Under the pieces are notes generated by a model. That model saw only the letters and a list, made by a program, of their open reading frames with translations. It did not search any database and was not told where the DNA came from. This document shows positions 9,263 through 18,193 of a DNA stretch of 64,000 nt, piece after piece (the first letter of the stretch is position 1; every line of letters begins with the position of its first letter). This stretch comes from Lentibacter sp. XHP0401. Lineage in GTDB: Bacteria; Pseudomonadota; Alphaproteobacteria; Rhodobacterales; Rhodobacteraceae. The stretch spans positions 124,001 through 188,000 of the forward strand of contig NZ_JAOWLC010000001.1 of assembly GCF_025751535.1 (NCBI RefSeq), read 5' to 3'. The translations under genes were made by a program, and so were the position numbers.

Positions 9263-9778
9263 TCAGCACGAGGGCGCGTTGCCCGGCAGAACGACTTTGT
9301 CGACCACATGGATCACGCCGTTGGAGGCTTCGATATCGGCGATGACCACGTTGGCCATTGTGCCCGAGCCGTCATCGAGCATGACACCGGCATCGGATTT
9401 GGTGATGCAGAGCGTGGCGCCGTCCATGGCTGTGCCTGCGGCCATTGTGCCCATGGCAATATCGCCTGACATCACTTTGCCGGGGACAACGTGGTAGAGC
9501 AGCACGTTTGTCAGATCGCCTTTCATTTCGGGTGTGAGCAGGCTTTCGACTGTGCCCTCGGGCAGCGCCGCGAAAGCATCGTTAACGGGTGCGAAAACGG
9601 TGAAGGGGCCTTCACCCGACAGCGTCTCGCCCAGATCGGCGGCTGTGACCGCGGCGACGAGGGTTGTGAAACGCTCGTCAGCGGCGGCGATTTCAACGAT
9701 ATTTTTGCTGTGGCCATCTGCGAAAGCAGATGCGGCCGTCGCGGCGAAGGCGGTGGCGAGAGCGAATGTGCGTAGCAT
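9263..9778 (-). CDS. Secreted fasciclin (FAS1) domain protein, copy B
   Basis: A 171-residue paralogue of the next gene downstream. A Sec signal peptide (about 1-20, ending AFA) precedes one FAS1 domain with GPFTVFAPVNDAFAALP and the C-terminal SNGVIHVVDKVVLPG. The two cysteines (LCITK, APSC) match copy A, so the pair probably arose by tandem duplication. An AGGAG site lies upstream of the start. The 169 bp before it separate it from divergent proS and should hold both promoters. Confidence 0.92.
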   Translation of the reverse strand: MLRTFALATAFAATAASAFADGHSKNIVEIAAADERFTTLVAAVTAADLGETLSGEGPFTVFAPVNDAFAALPEGTVESLLTPEMKGDLTNVLLYHVVPGKVMSGDIAMGTMAAGTAMDGATLCITKSDAGVMLDDGSGTMANVVIADIEASNGVIHVVDKVVLPGNAPSC

Positions 9779-9882
9779 ATGTGTAACTCCTGTCAGTGTG
9801 TGTCTCGTTTTGTTCGAGTAAAGGGGTTACGCGGGGTGTTGGCTGTTGGATGTGTTGATGACGGTTCTGTGATCAGGCGTGA

Positions 9883-9910
9883 TTGCGCCCCCTTGCGAGG
9901 CGGGGCGCAA
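9883..9910 (+). promoter_or_regulatory. Hairpin in proS leader
   Basis: TTGCGCCCC and GGGGCGCAA form a perfect 9-bp stem with a 10-base loop, ending 37 bases before the proS start. No T-box features or U-tract were seen. It may be a leader structure or a residual terminator; its function is unknown. Confidence 0.35.
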
Positions 9911-9947
9911 AGCCATAAACGGGGGGAAATAACTGGAAGGTTTTCCC

Positions 9948-11300
9948 ATGCGTCTGAGCCGCTATTTTCTGCCCGTTCTGAAAGAAACCCCTGCGGAGGC
10001 GCAGATTGTCAGCCACCGGCTTATGCTGCGGGCGGGGATGATCAAGCAGTCTGCTGCCGGCATTTACTCGTGGTTGCCGCTTGGCTTCAAGGTTTTGCGC
10101 AAGATCGAGAATATTGTGCATGAAGAGCAGATGCGCGCGGGGCATATGCCGATGTTGATGCCGACGATCCAGTCTGCAGACCTGTGGCGCGAGAGCGGGC
10201 GGTATGACGCGTATGGCGACGAGATGCTGCGCATCAAGGACCGTGGCGGGCGCGACATGCTCTTTACGCCCACAGCCGAAGAGCTTGTGACGGATATTTT
10301 CCGCTCACATGTGAACAGCTACAAAGACATGCCGCTGACGCTCTACCAGATCCAGTGGAAATTCCGCGATGAGGTGCGCCCGCGCTTTGGCGTGATGCGG
10401 GGCCGCGAGTTTTATATGAAAGACGGCTACAACTTTGACCTCACCAAAGAGGACGCTTTGCACGCGTACAACCGCCACCTCGTGAGCTATCTGCGCACTT
10501 ATGAGCGGATGGGCTTGCAGGCGATTCCGATGCGTGCAGATTCCGGCCCTATTGGCGGCGATGATACCCACGAGTTTCTTGTGTTGGCAGATACGGGCGA
10601 GTCCGAGGTGTTTTATGATGCCGAAATCACCGATCTCAAGTTTGGGGACCGCGAGATTGATTATGCCGATCATGCGGCTTGTCACGCGGTTCTCGAAGAG
10701 TTTACCAGCCGCTATGCGCGCACGGACGAGACGCACGACGAGGCAATTTTTAACGAGGTTCCCGAAGAACGCCGCCGCACCGCGCGGGGCATCGAAGTTG
10801 GTCAGATATTCTATTTCGGCACGAAGTATTCCGAAGCCATGGGCGCGACTGTTCAGGGACCTGACGGCAAGCCTGTGCCTGTGCATATGGGCAGCCACGG
10901 GATTGGCGTGAGCCGCTTGCTTGGGGCGATCATTGAAGCGAGCCATGACGACAACGGCATCATCTGGCCCGAGGGTGTAACACCGTTTCATGCCGGCATC
11001 GTCAACCTCAAGCAGGGCGATGCAGAGGCCGATGCGGCCTGTGAAGCGCTGGAAGCCGCGCTGGAAGCCCTGGGGCTTGAGCCTTTGTATGACGACCGCA
11101 ACGAGCGGGCGGGCGGCAAGTTTGCCACGATGGACCTCATCGGCCTGCCATGGCGGATCACCGTCGGGCCACGCGGCCTCAAGAACGGTGTTGTCGAGCT
11201 GGCCAGCCGCCGCACGGGTGAAAGCGAAGAACTGCCGCCTGAAGAGGCCGTTGCCAAACTGGCCGAGATTTACAAGGGACATATGGTAAAGGGGCTGTGA
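9948..11300 (+). CDS. proS: Prolyl-tRNA synthetase, short form
   Basis: Class II aminoacyl-tRNA synthetase charging tRNA-Pro. At 450 residues it is the short alphaproteobacterial type, lacking the roughly 180-residue editing insertion found between motifs 2 and 3 of E. coli ProS. Visible elements include the N-terminal [20 protein letters not shown], motif 2 around [17 protein letters not shown], the [15 protein letters not shown] region and motif 3 [13 protein letters not shown], followed by an anticodon-binding domain. GGAAGG lies 7 bases before the ATG. Confidence 0.96.
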   Translation: MRLSRYFLPVLKETPAEAQIVSHRLMLRAGMIKQSAAGIYSWLPLGFKVLRKIENIVHEEQMRAGHMPMLMPTIQSADLWRESGRYDAYGDEMLRIKDRGGRDMLFTPTAEELVTDIFRSHVNSYKDMPLTLYQIQWKFRDEVRPRFGVMRGREFYMKDGYNFDLTKEDALHAYNRHLVSYLRTYERMGLQAIPMRADSGPIGGDDTHEFLVLADTGESEVFYDAEITDLKFGDREIDYADHAACHAVLEEFTSRYARTDETHDEAIFNEVPEERRRTARGIEVGQIFYFGTKYSEAMGATVQGPDGKPVPVHMGSHGIGVSRLLGAIIEASHDDNGIIWPEGVTPFHAGIVNLKQGDAEADAACEALEAALEALGLEPLYDDRNERAGGKFATMDLIGLPWRITVGPRGLKNGVVELASRRTGESEELPPEEAVAKLAEIYKGHMVKGL

Positions 11301-11333
11301 GGCAGCCTGTCCTTTTGATCTGTTGAGGTTGAT

Positions 11334-12359
11334 ATGATCGGTGAGGTGTTTTCCGTTCCGGCCCGCATCGGTTTTACGGTGCTTTTGCTCTCGGTTCCGT
11401 TTGTTGCGGGGCTGAGTTTGGTCAGCCCGTGGTGGATATTGCCCATGGCGTTTGTCTTTGTGATGGCGGACGTGATGGGCAAATGGCGCCTGATGTTTCG
11501 CGGGGCACCTTTGAGCAAGGTTGCTGGCTTTGCGTTGAAGGCGTTGGCGGTCCAACCTTTTGTGGTGGGCGCGGTATACCTGCTTGGGCTGGCGCTGGGC
11601 CTTGTGACCGGTGCGCCCAGCTTTTCACCGTTTCTTGAGGGTATGACAGCGTTGCATATCGCAGTTTATGCGGTTGTCATGTATTTTGCCGGGCTGTTGC
11701 TGATCTGGCTGGAGCACGGCAAGCCAGACCTTGAGGCGGCGATGAAGGAAGAGTTCAAACGCGCCGCCAGAACATCGGCGCAGAAGAACGAGGGGATTGC
11801 AGCACTGGCCGAGCCGGTGACGGTCGAGACCTTCTTTGACTGGCATCATCATTCCAACAAGGATTACGAGGCAGACGCGCTGAAGGATACGGCCTATGTG
11901 AGGGAAGCAGATATTGCTGCGCGCGAGGTCGAGCTTGGCGTAACGCTGCCCGAGGGGGTGCGCGCGCTCTATCTCAGGCAAAACGGCGGCGGGCTGCGCG
12001 ATGTCTACGCTGGCGATTGGCGTGTGCCGCTGGAAGATGATCTCACGCCATTTTCGGGCTATGAGGAACTTGTGCCGCTACACAGTATGCGCAGCCTTTA
12101 CGAGAGCATCAGCGACTATGCTTATGAGGAGCAGTCAGAGATGTTTCCCAAGGGAGCGAAGCGGATGATCGTGCTGGCTCAGTGGTATCGGGAGACGTTA
12201 TTTCTGGACTATCGCGGCGGCGACGTGCCGCGCGTAGGCTTTTTTGACTTTGACCGCTCCGAGAATTTGCAGGATGATAGCTGGCAGGACGAAGCTGTTT
12301 TCTGGGAAAGCTGGGAGACGTTTTTTGCGCAGCTTTATCGGCAGAAACGCCATGGGTGA
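11334..12359 (+). CDS. Membrane-anchored SMI1/KNR4 (SUKH) domain protein
   Basis: A 341-residue protein in two parts. Residues about 10-125 hold four hydrophobic segments. After a basic, charged linker the C-terminal part (about 190-335) resembles a SUKH/SMI1-KNR4 domain, with the family hallmark ELGVTLPEGVRALYLRQNGG and a Trp-rich end (FWESWETFF). SUKH proteins are often immunity proteins of contact-dependent toxins or cell-wall signalling scaffolds. The membrane anchor is unusual and no toxin gene is adjacent. The gene lies 33 bp after proS and 6 bp before a DUF2937 gene. Confidence 0.7.
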   Translation: MIGEVFSVPARIGFTVLLLSVPFVAGLSLVSPWWILPMAFVFVMADVMGKWRLMFRGAPLSKVAGFALKALAVQPFVVGAVYLLGLALGLVTGAPSFSPFLEGMTALHIAVYAVVMYFAGLLLIWLEHGKPDLEAAMKEEFKRAARTSAQKNEGIAALAEPVTVETFFDWHHHSNKDYEADALKDTAYVREADIAAREVELGVTLPEGVRALYLRQNGGGLRDVYAGDWRVPLEDDLTPFSGYEELVPLHSMRSLYESISDYAYEEQSEMFPKGAKRMIVLAQWYRETLFLDYRGGDVPRVGFFDFDRSENLQDDSWQDEAVFWESWETFFAQLYRQKRHG

Positions 12360-12365
12360 GGCAGT

Positions 12366-12869
12366 ATGATTGCACGGGTTGTGACATTGGCAGGCGGGTT
12401 GGCCGGGGCGGCGGGCTTCTCGCAATTTCCCGAATTTTCGCAGCAATACATCCAGCGGATGGGTGGGGCTGTGGACGAACTGGGGCGCTTTGTGGCCGAG
12501 TTTGATGCGGATGCGGCGAGCCTTAATGTGAGCCGCGAGCAGGCGTTGATCCAGATGCGCTACGGTGGCGCTATGGGGGCCGTGCGCGCGGACACGATGG
12601 AAAACACGATTGCGCGCCACGCGCGGCTTAGTGCTGATCTTGCTGCCTTGGAAGGTGTCGGGCCGTTTACCCGCGCCTACGAGATGCGCCGCTTTTCCGA
12701 CAGCGAAATAGCCGCGCGGGCCTGGGAGGCGTATAAGCCTGCCGTGCCGCTCACCTTTGAAGGCGGGGTCTTTGCCGGCACTGGGTTTCTGGGCGGACTT
12801 GGACTTATCGGGGGATTGATTGCGCTGTTACGCGGGGTTTTCGGGCGGCGGCGCGCGCAGGGCGCCTAG
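12366..12869 (+). CDS. DUF2937 family membrane protein
   Basis: A 167-residue protein matching DUF2937: an N-terminal short hydrophobic helix, the early QFPEFSQQYIQRMGGAVDEL stretch and a C-terminal glycine-rich membrane helix (about 135-158) ending in basic residues. The middle is amphipathic and probably periplasmic. No function is established for the family. It follows the SUKH membrane protein by 6 bp and is probably co-transcribed with it. Confidence 0.75.
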   Translation: MIARVVTLAGGLAGAAGFSQFPEFSQQYIQRMGGAVDELGRFVAEFDADAASLNVSREQALIQMRYGGAMGAVRADTMENTIARHARLSADLAALEGVGPFTRAYEMRRFSDSEIAARAWEAYKPAVPLTFEGGVFAGTGFLGGLGLIGGLIALLRGVFGRRRAQGA

Positions 12870-12899
12870 CTGTCATCCTGAGCGCCCAAAACCTTCGAT

Positions 12900-12977
12900 T
12901 TAGGCGGCAGAGAGCGTGTCGCCCAAGCGGTCTGTGGCGGGGTCGGGGCGACCTTGAATGACGGTGATGTTTGCCAT
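12900..12977 (-). pseudogene. 25-codon ORF resembling the start of a flavodoxin-like NAD(P)H oxidoreductase
   Basis: ATG at 12977 opens a peptide reading MANITVIQGRPDPATDRLGD and then stops after 25 residues. The first strand and loop, VIQGRPDPA, resemble the VINGHPDP opening of the NQO1/MdaB-type oxidoreductase family. No continuation is visible in any frame before the downstream DUF2937 gene end. It may be a decayed gene remnant or a chance short ORF; expression is unproven. Confidence 0.3.
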
Positions 12978-13110
12978 GGCGCTCTCTTTATTGGGCCAAG
13001 TATAGGCCTTTGGGCAAATCGTGGCCATGATCTGCGGCAAGACGCGCTTCTGCTTGACCTTGGGGCCAAGCGCGCGCATTTTGCCGCGCAATTATAAAGA
13101 GAGCAGACCT

Positions 13111-14394
13111 ATGGCCATGACCCCTCCTTTTGCGCGCTACGAGTGGATGATAGCGTGGCGCTATTTACGCGCGCGTCGTGCCGAGGGCGGCGTGAGCGTG
13201 ATGACGTGGATTTCGCTGATCGGGATTACGCTGGCTGTTATGGCGCTGATTGCCACGCTGGCCGTACGGGCGGGCTTTCGGGCGGAGTTTGTTGATACCA
13301 TTCTGGGCGCGAACGCCCATGTGACGGTGTATAATGCTGCCGAAGTGCAGGAAAACGGAGTGCTGGACCGCACAATTCAGGACTATGAGGGCATGGCGAC
13401 GCGCCTTCGCGCGGTTGACGGTGTGACGCGGGCGGCGCCGCTTGTGAAGGGGCAGGTTATGGCCAGCGCGGGCGGGCGCAATGCGGGCATTGAAGTTTAC
13501 GGGATCACGGCGGAAAACCTCATGACCATCCCGCGGATTGTGGAACCGCAGGACAGCTCGGGAGACATCACCCGTTTTGAAGAGGGCATTGCCATCGGCT
13601 CGGGGGTTGCGCGCGAGTTGGGTGTCGTGGCGGGTGACAAGATCAAGGTGATCAGCCCCAACGGTGTGAAAACAGCCTTTGGCACGAGCCCGCGGGTGAA
13701 GGCCTATGAGGTTGCCTATATCTTCACGGCGGGGCGCTATGACATTGACCGCACGCGCGTTTATATGCCGTTTGGTGAGGCGCAGACTTTCTTTAACCGC
13801 GAAGGGCGGGCGGACGAGATCGAGGTGATGGTGGCGACGCCTGACGCTGTGGACGCGATGACTCTGCCGCTCATTCAAGCGGGGGGGGAGCGGGCGCTGC
13901 TCTGGACATGGAAAGATGCGAGCGGCGGGTTTCTCAAGGCGCTCGATATCGAGGACAATGTGATGTTTGTGATCCTGTCGATCCTTGTTCTCATTGCCGC
14001 GATGAATATTGTTTCGGGGCTGATTATGCTCGTGAAGAACAAGGGGCGCGACATTGGGATTTTGCGCACCATCGGCCTTACGGAGGGTGCTGTCTTGCGG
14101 GTGTTCTTTATTTGCGGAGCGTTTACGGGGATTATCGGAACAGCGCTTGGCGTGTTGCTCGGCTGTTTGTTTGCGATCTATATCGACCCGATCTTTGCGA
14201 TTGTGAACGGAGTGTCCGGCGGCGGGATATGGGACCCTGCGGTGCGGGGGATTTCATTCCTGCCTGCGAAGCTCCAGTTCAATGATGTGATGTCTGCTGT
14301 GGCGCTGAGCCTTGGGCTGAGTTTTATCGTAACGATCTTTCCGGCGCGGCGTGCGGCGCGGATGAACCCTGTGGAGGCGCTGCGCTATGAGTGA
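13111..14394 (+). CDS. Lipoprotein-releasing ABC transporter permease (LolC/LolE family)
   Basis: Inner-membrane permease of 427 residues that, with LolD, would detach lipoproteins from the inner membrane for LolA. It has an N-terminal helix (about 24-50), a large periplasmic MacB-like domain, then three C-terminal FtsX-type helices (about 280-415) and the closing motif [17 protein letters not shown]. An ATG at 13111 is preferred to an upstream in-frame ATG because it begins the family-typical N-terminus. Only one permease gene is present beside lolD, consistent with the single LolF-type hybrid of many alphaproteobacteria. It overlaps lolD by 8 bp. Confidence 0.92.
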   Translation: MAMTPPFARYEWMIAWRYLRARRAEGGVSVMTWISLIGITLAVMALIATLAVRAGFRAEFVDTILGANAHVTVYNAAEVQENGVLDRTIQDYEGMATRLRAVDGVTRAAPLVKGQVMASAGGRNAGIEVYGITAENLMTIPRIVEPQDSSGDITRFEEGIAIGSGVARELGVVAGDKIKVISPNGVKTAFGTSPRVKAYEVAYIFTAGRYDIDRTRVYMPFGEAQTFFNREGRADEIEVMVATPDAVDAMTLPLIQAGGERALLWTWKDASGGFLKALDIEDNVMFVILSILVLIAAMNIVSGLIMLVKNKGRDIGILRTIGLTEGAVLRVFFICGAFTGIIGTALGVLLGCLFAIYIDPIFAIVNGVSGGGIWDPAVRGISFLPAKLQFNDVMSAVALSLGLSFIVTIFPARRAARMNPVEALRYE

Positions 14395-15070
14395 TCCTGT
14401 GTTGCGCCTGACGGGCATCGAGAAGGTTTACAATAAAGACAAGCCCAACGAGGTGAGCGTTCTCAGGGGCGCAGATCTGACGATTGAAGCGGGTGAGATC
14501 GTGGGGCTTGTAGCCCCTTCAGGCGCGGGCAAATCGACGCTTCTGCACATTGCCGGATTGCTTGACATGGCGAGTGCGGGAACTGTCGAAATCGGCGGGC
14601 AGGATATGACGGGGAGAAGCGACCGCAAGCGCACACGGGTGCGGCGAGAGGATGTGGGTTTTGTTTACCAGTTTCACCATTTGCTGCCCGAGTTTACCGC
14701 TCTGGAGAACGTGATGCTGCCGCAGCTTGCCAACGGCGTGGCGCGTGGTGCGGCCAACACCCGTGCCATGGAGCTTTTGGGACATGTCGGCGTGAGTGAA
14801 CGCTGTGAGCACCGGCCAGCGGATATGTCGGGCGGCGAGCAGCAGCGCGTTGCGTTTTGCCGGGCACTCGCGAACGGGCCGCGGCTTTTGCTGGCGGACG
14901 AGCCAACGGGAAACCTTGACCCCGGCACGGCAGATCAGGTGTTTTCGGCGTTGATGAGCCTTGCGCGGGAAACCGGACTGGCAGCGCTGATTGCCACGCA
15001 CAACCTTGAGCTTGCCGCGCGGATGGACCGCCGTGTGCGGCTTGAAGAGGGCGTTCTTGTGCCTGCCTGA
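14387..15070 (+). CDS. lolD: Lipoprotein-releasing ABC transporter ATP-binding protein LolD
   Basis: A 227-residue ATPase energising lipoprotein release. Walker A reads APSGAGKST (Ala for the usual first Gly), the Q-loop region is [17 protein letters not shown] (the Lol/MacB signature), the ABC signature is MSGGEQQR, and Walker B is [12 protein letters not shown]. It overlaps the permease gene by 8 bp, indicating a coupled operon. The Ala substitution in the P-loop is conservative and probably functional. Confidence 0.95.
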   Translation: MSDPVLRLTGIEKVYNKDKPNEVSVLRGADLTIEAGEIVGLVAPSGAGKSTLLHIAGLLDMASAGTVEIGGQDMTGRSDRKRTRVRREDVGFVYQFHHLLPEFTALENVMLPQLANGVARGAANTRAMELLGHVGVSERCEHRPADMSGGEQQRVAFCRALANGPRLLLADEPTGNLDPGTADQVFSALMSLARETGLAALIATHNLELAARMDRRVRLEEGVLVPA

Positions 15071-15194
15071 ATGCGCCATTTGCAACTTGGAGTGGCACGG
15101 TAAGGCCAGAGAAAACGCACATTTTTGACAAATTGAAAGTAGATGCTTGAGCTCAACAGGGCGCTATGACCCTGACGAGCAAGAGGCAGATACG

Positions 15195-16124
15195 ATGTTC
15201 ACTTCAATGATTTTGATGGCGCTTATTGGTGCCCCGTTGATGTTGGTTCCGCTGCTGGACAATGGTGGCGGTGACGACGAGAACGATGTGAATGCGGCGG
15301 GAGCTGCCGATGTTGACACGGGAGAGGCTGCACAAGGACCCGAGACAGACGGTGCGGGTGTCGATACGTTTTTAAGCAATGATGAAACCTCCGGCGGGGA
15401 TTTAAGCGCTGCTGAGGTCGATGACGCCTCTCGCGGACAGGTAACTGACACTGCGGGTGTGACGGCAAATGGCTCGGTTGAGGCAGATGTTATCACGGGC
15501 GGTTCGCTGGATGACGAGCTTTCAGGGTATTATGGCGATGATACGATTTATGGCGATGAGGGCGATGACGCACTGCGCGGCGGTTATGGCAACGATGTGC
15601 TCTATGGCGGTGAGGGAGATGACAACCTGAACGGCAATGCCGGAAACGACTATCTTGACGGCGGTGCGGGTGATGACCGTATCGACAGTGGCGAGGGTGA
15701 CAATACGCTGATTGGCGGTGAAGGTGCTGACCTGTTGATGGCCACGCTGGGCGATGATGTGCTGAACGGCAACGAGGACGACGGCAGTTCGGATGACGAG
15801 ATCGACCGGCTGATTGCCAGCTTTGGCGACGATACCCTAATGTTGGGCGAGGGCGATATCGGTACAGGCGGCGCGGGGGCGGATGCGCATTACATTCTGG
15901 CAGATGTTGATTTGGGAGTGACCATCACGGACTTTGATCCGGCTGAGGACAGTATCATCGTGTTGCATGACGAGGCCGATGTGCCGACGATCACCGAGCA
16001 GCGGATTGACGCGACGGGAGTGACTGTTGTGCTTTCAACCGGTGTCGAGATTGCGCTCAATGGGCTTGAGAGCACCGTGCCTGCGGCGCAGTTCGGCTTT
16101 GAGGCCTTTGGCGCGGTGGCTTGA
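15195..16124 (+). CDS. RTX / hemolysin-type calcium-binding repeat protein
   Basis: A 309-residue acidic protein. A hydrophobic N-terminus (residues 3-21) is followed by an Asp/Glu/Gly/Ala-rich region. A block of GGxGxDxL-type repeats (about 98-195, for example YGGEGDDNL, DGGAGDDRI, IGGEGADLL) should form a calcium-binding beta-roll. The C-terminal 100 residues could hold a type I secretion signal, but the hydrophobic N-terminus instead suggests membrane anchoring. The ATG at 15195 has AGAGG upstream; an earlier in-frame start at 15147 lacks one. No type I secretion genes are nearby. It follows lolD by 124 bp. Confidence 0.85.
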   Translation: MFTSMILMALIGAPLMLVPLLDNGGGDDENDVNAAGAADVDTGEAAQGPETDGAGVDTFLSNDETSGGDLSAAEVDDASRGQVTDTAGVTANGSVEADVITGGSLDDELSGYYGDDTIYGDEGDDALRGGYGNDVLYGGEGDDNLNGNAGNDYLDGGAGDDRIDSGEGDNTLIGGEGADLLMATLGDDVLNGNEDDGSSDDEIDRLIASFGDDTLMLGEGDIGTGGAGADAHYILADVDLGVTITDFDPAEDSIIVLHDEADVPTITEQRIDATGVTVVLSTGVEIALNGLESTVPAAQFGFEAFGAVA

Positions 16125-16341
16125 GAGCCAGCTTTCCAAAGTGGTGGGAGAGCCTGACCTGCCCCAAGCGACGCTCTTCGGTGTTGAGGTCGGGAGTGTC
16201 ACCACCTTGGGGCCATCCGGCTGCTTGAAGAGGCCTGTCTCACCGGCTTCTTCAAGCTGTTTCCGTTCTTTGCGACGCGGTTCGGCCTTTTCCGTATTGG
16301 TCGGGCCTTTTTCGGGATTTCTTTGCAAAGACTTGCAGGTG

Positions 16342-16788
16342 TTAAACCTGCTGTGTGAGCCAGACGCCTGAGGCCATGAGGGCGATGCCGCCTGCGCGGG
16401 AGAGCGAGAGCGGCGAGATACGCGCACCAAAAAGGCCGAAGTGATCAATGATCGCGGCAGAGATAAGTTGCCCGAGCAGCACGAAGAACACCGCATTGCC
16501 GACGCCGAAGCGCGGCGCGACCCAAGTTATCGAGAGCACATAGAAGGCCACGAGCAGGCCTGCCAGAAACAAGTGTTTGGGCTGGGCGGGAGCTTGGGCG
16601 AGCGCACTTGCGCTGCCTGTGAGAAAGAGCACCACAACAGCCGCGGAAAGCGCCACGCAAAACAGGATCAACCCTGCGGCGAAGGGCGTTCCGAGGCGCG
16701 TGCCGAGACTTGCATTAAGCGCGGCCAGAACGGGAATACCGATGCCTGCTGCGAGCATGATGAGGGCGTATGATGTGGGGCTGTGCAT
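16342..16788 (-). CDS. DMT superfamily transporter, YdcZ/DUF606 type
   Basis: A 148-residue inner-membrane protein with five predicted helices. It matches the YdcZ (DUF606) half-size relatives of EamA drug/metabolite transporters: an N-terminal GIGIPVLAALNASLG, a central GLLVAFYVLSITWVAPRFG and a C-terminal GGIALMASGVWL. Such proteins probably work as dimers. The start at 16788 was chosen because upstream residues lack family character. It follows the PaaI thioesterase gene by 13 bp on the same strand. The substrate is unknown. Confidence 0.85.
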   Translation of the reverse strand: MHSPTSYALIMLAAGIGIPVLAALNASLGTRLGTPFAAGLILFCVALSAAVVVLFLTGSASALAQAPAQPKHLFLAGLLVAFYVLSITWVAPRFGVGNAVFFVLLGQLISAAIIDHFGLFGARISPLSLSRAGGIALMASGVWLTQQV

Positions 16789-16801
16789 GGAGTTGTGCCT
16801 T

Positions 16802-17212
16802 TCAGGCGAGGTAGAATGTGGCTGTTGCTGTGGCGATGTCTTTGCCCAGAGGCTCGGCACGCATCACAGCGCGGGTGAAGATGAGGTTGCGGCCCGGTTT
16901 GACGATTTGGGCTTCGCAGACGACCAGATCGCCAAGGCCTGCGCGCAGGAACTGCACTTCGAGGTTGGTTGTGGCGACGGGTTTCATCTGGCCGAAAAGC
17001 CCCGCGCAGGCAAAGACCATTGCGGTATCGGCCATGGCTGCAAGCGCCTGACCCGAGAGCACATCGCCCATTCGGGTGAGATCGGGGGTGATGGGCATTG
17101 TGAGGGTTGCGCCATTTTTGCTGATATCGGTGATTGTGAGGTCAAGCGCGCGCACCCAAGGGGCGAAGGCTGTATCAAAGATGGTTTGGGCCTGGTCTGG
17201 TGTAAGTGTCAT
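16802..17212 (-). CDS. PaaI family hotdog-fold thioesterase
   Basis: A 136-residue hotdog-fold protein, likely cleaving acyl- or aryl-CoA thioesters. Family marks are GDVLSGQALAAMADTAMVFA (hotdog helix), TTNLEVQFLRAG (central strand) and a GRNLIFTRAVM strand. The length is typical for PaaI. It starts at ATG 17212. It is first of a two-gene operon with the YdcZ-type transporter, which might export a released acid (speculative). Confidence 0.87.
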   Translation of the reverse strand: MTLTPDQAQTIFDTAFAPWVRALDLTITDISKNGATLTMPITPDLTRMGDVLSGQALAAMADTAMVFACAGLFGQMKPVATTNLEVQFLRAGLGDLVVCEAQIVKPGRNLIFTRAVMRAEPLGKDIATATATFYLA

Positions 17213-17321
17213 GGAGTTCTCTTGTGTGGTTGGGCCAAGAGTGGCATGGCGCGAGCGGATGATCCAGATCAAAGCGTAGGCAAGTGCCACGCTGTCAGAA
17301 TGGCTCAAACAGGAGTGCGAC

Positions 17322-17744
17322 ATGAAAACGATAACGACAGAGGCGTTGGTTTTGGCTTTGGCCGCGATGGCGGGCCTTGCAGGATGTGTGGACGAGACAG
17401 CACGCAGGGACGACAGCAAGAGCGGCTCGATGTTGTTTGCCGAAAATTGCGCGGCTTGCCATGGCGCGAATGCGCGCGGACATGGTGATGCGGAGTCGGG
17501 GCTTGAGCAGGCACCAGCGGATTTAACACTTATTTCGGAGCGCAACGGCGGGACATTTCCGGCAGATGATGTGCTGGCCAAGGTGCACGGCTACGGCGGG
17601 CCGGGGCATTTTGGCGATATGCCCGATTTCGAAGATATCGGCGCGGGCAAAAAGGTGATGTGGGAGACGCAAAACGGGCAGAAAATCGCCACTCCGCGCG
17701 CGCTTGTCGAGATTGTGGGCTATCTGGAAGGCTTGCAGCGCTAG
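17322..17744 (+). CDS. Lipoprotein c-type cytochrome
   Basis: A 140-residue monohaem cytochrome c. A lipobox LAGC (Cys22) ends the signal sequence, so the mature protein is probably membrane-anchored in the periplasm. The haem site is CAACH (43-47), and candidate distal methionines lie in FGDMPDF. The family is class I, cytochrome c domain type. A second lipoprotein cytochrome lies 43 bp downstream on the same strand. Redox partners are unknown. Confidence 0.9.
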   Translation: MKTITTEALVLALAAMAGLAGCVDETARRDDSKSGSMLFAENCAACHGANARGHGDAESGLEQAPADLTLISERNGGTFPADDVLAKVHGYGGPGHFGDMPDFEDIGAGKKVMWETQNGQKIATPRALVEIVGYLEGLQR

Positions 17745-17787
17745 GGGCGTTTCTTTAGGCTTAAGAAAACCATAAAGGGGCGAGCAG

Positions 17788-18189
17788 ATGCGGTTTGTTT
17801 TGACAGGGTTGGCGGCGGTTGCTGTCGCGGCTTGCATGAATACGGAAATGCCTGACGCCAGCGAAGGGCGCGCGGCCTATGATGCGAATTGCGCTATGTG
17901 CCACGGGGCCAGCGGCAAGGGCGACGGGGAGCTTGCGGGCGATCTGAGCGTGAAACCCGCGGACCTGACGACACTCACCCGCGACAACAGTGGAAAATTC
18001 CCTGTGAACCGCGTGCTGAGTTATATCGACGGTTACACGCGGCAAGGGCGTGAAGATGTGGAGATGCCCGAATTCGGCCTGCTGCTTGAAGGGCCAAGTG
18101 TGCCGATCAAGACGGGCGAGGGCGTGTTTACGCCGACGCCACGGCCTTTGGCAGCACTGCTGGCTTACTTGGAGAGCATTCAGGGGTAA
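17788..18189 (+). CDS. Lipoprotein c-type cytochrome
   Basis: A 133-residue monohaem cytochrome c, related to the gene upstream. It has a signal sequence with lipobox-like VAAC (Cys16), the haem motif CAMCH (35-39), a conserved PADLTTLTRDNSGKFP stretch and a candidate Met ligand in EMPEFG. The paired arrangement suggests duplication and co-expression. Its 3' end is followed by a palindromic intergenic repeat shared with the 46.6-kb region. Confidence 0.9.
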   Translation: MRFVLTGLAAVAVAACMNTEMPDASEGRAAYDANCAMCHGASGKGDGELAGDLSVKPADLTTLTRDNSGKFPVNRVLSYIDGYTRQGREDVEMPEFGLLLEGPSVPIKTGEGVFTPTPRPLAALLAYLESIQG

Positions 18190-18193
18190 TCTC

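Noticed and set aside
9779-9947. T-box riboswitch upstream of proS
   Set aside because: Only a single hairpin is visible; no T-box bulge, specifier loop or antiterminator, and T-boxes are rare in proteobacteria.
10305-11555. A 416-codon minus-strand open frame opposite proS
   Set aside because: It is antisense to a clear proS; composition is Arg/His-rich with no domain, as expected from shadow frames in GC-rich coding DNA.
16125-16341. Coding-like minus-strand stretch after the YdcZ-type gene (Lys/Glu/Pro-rich)
   Set aside because: No start codon or ribosome site and no family resemblance. It could be an old gene end, but evidence is too thin to call a gene or pseudogene.
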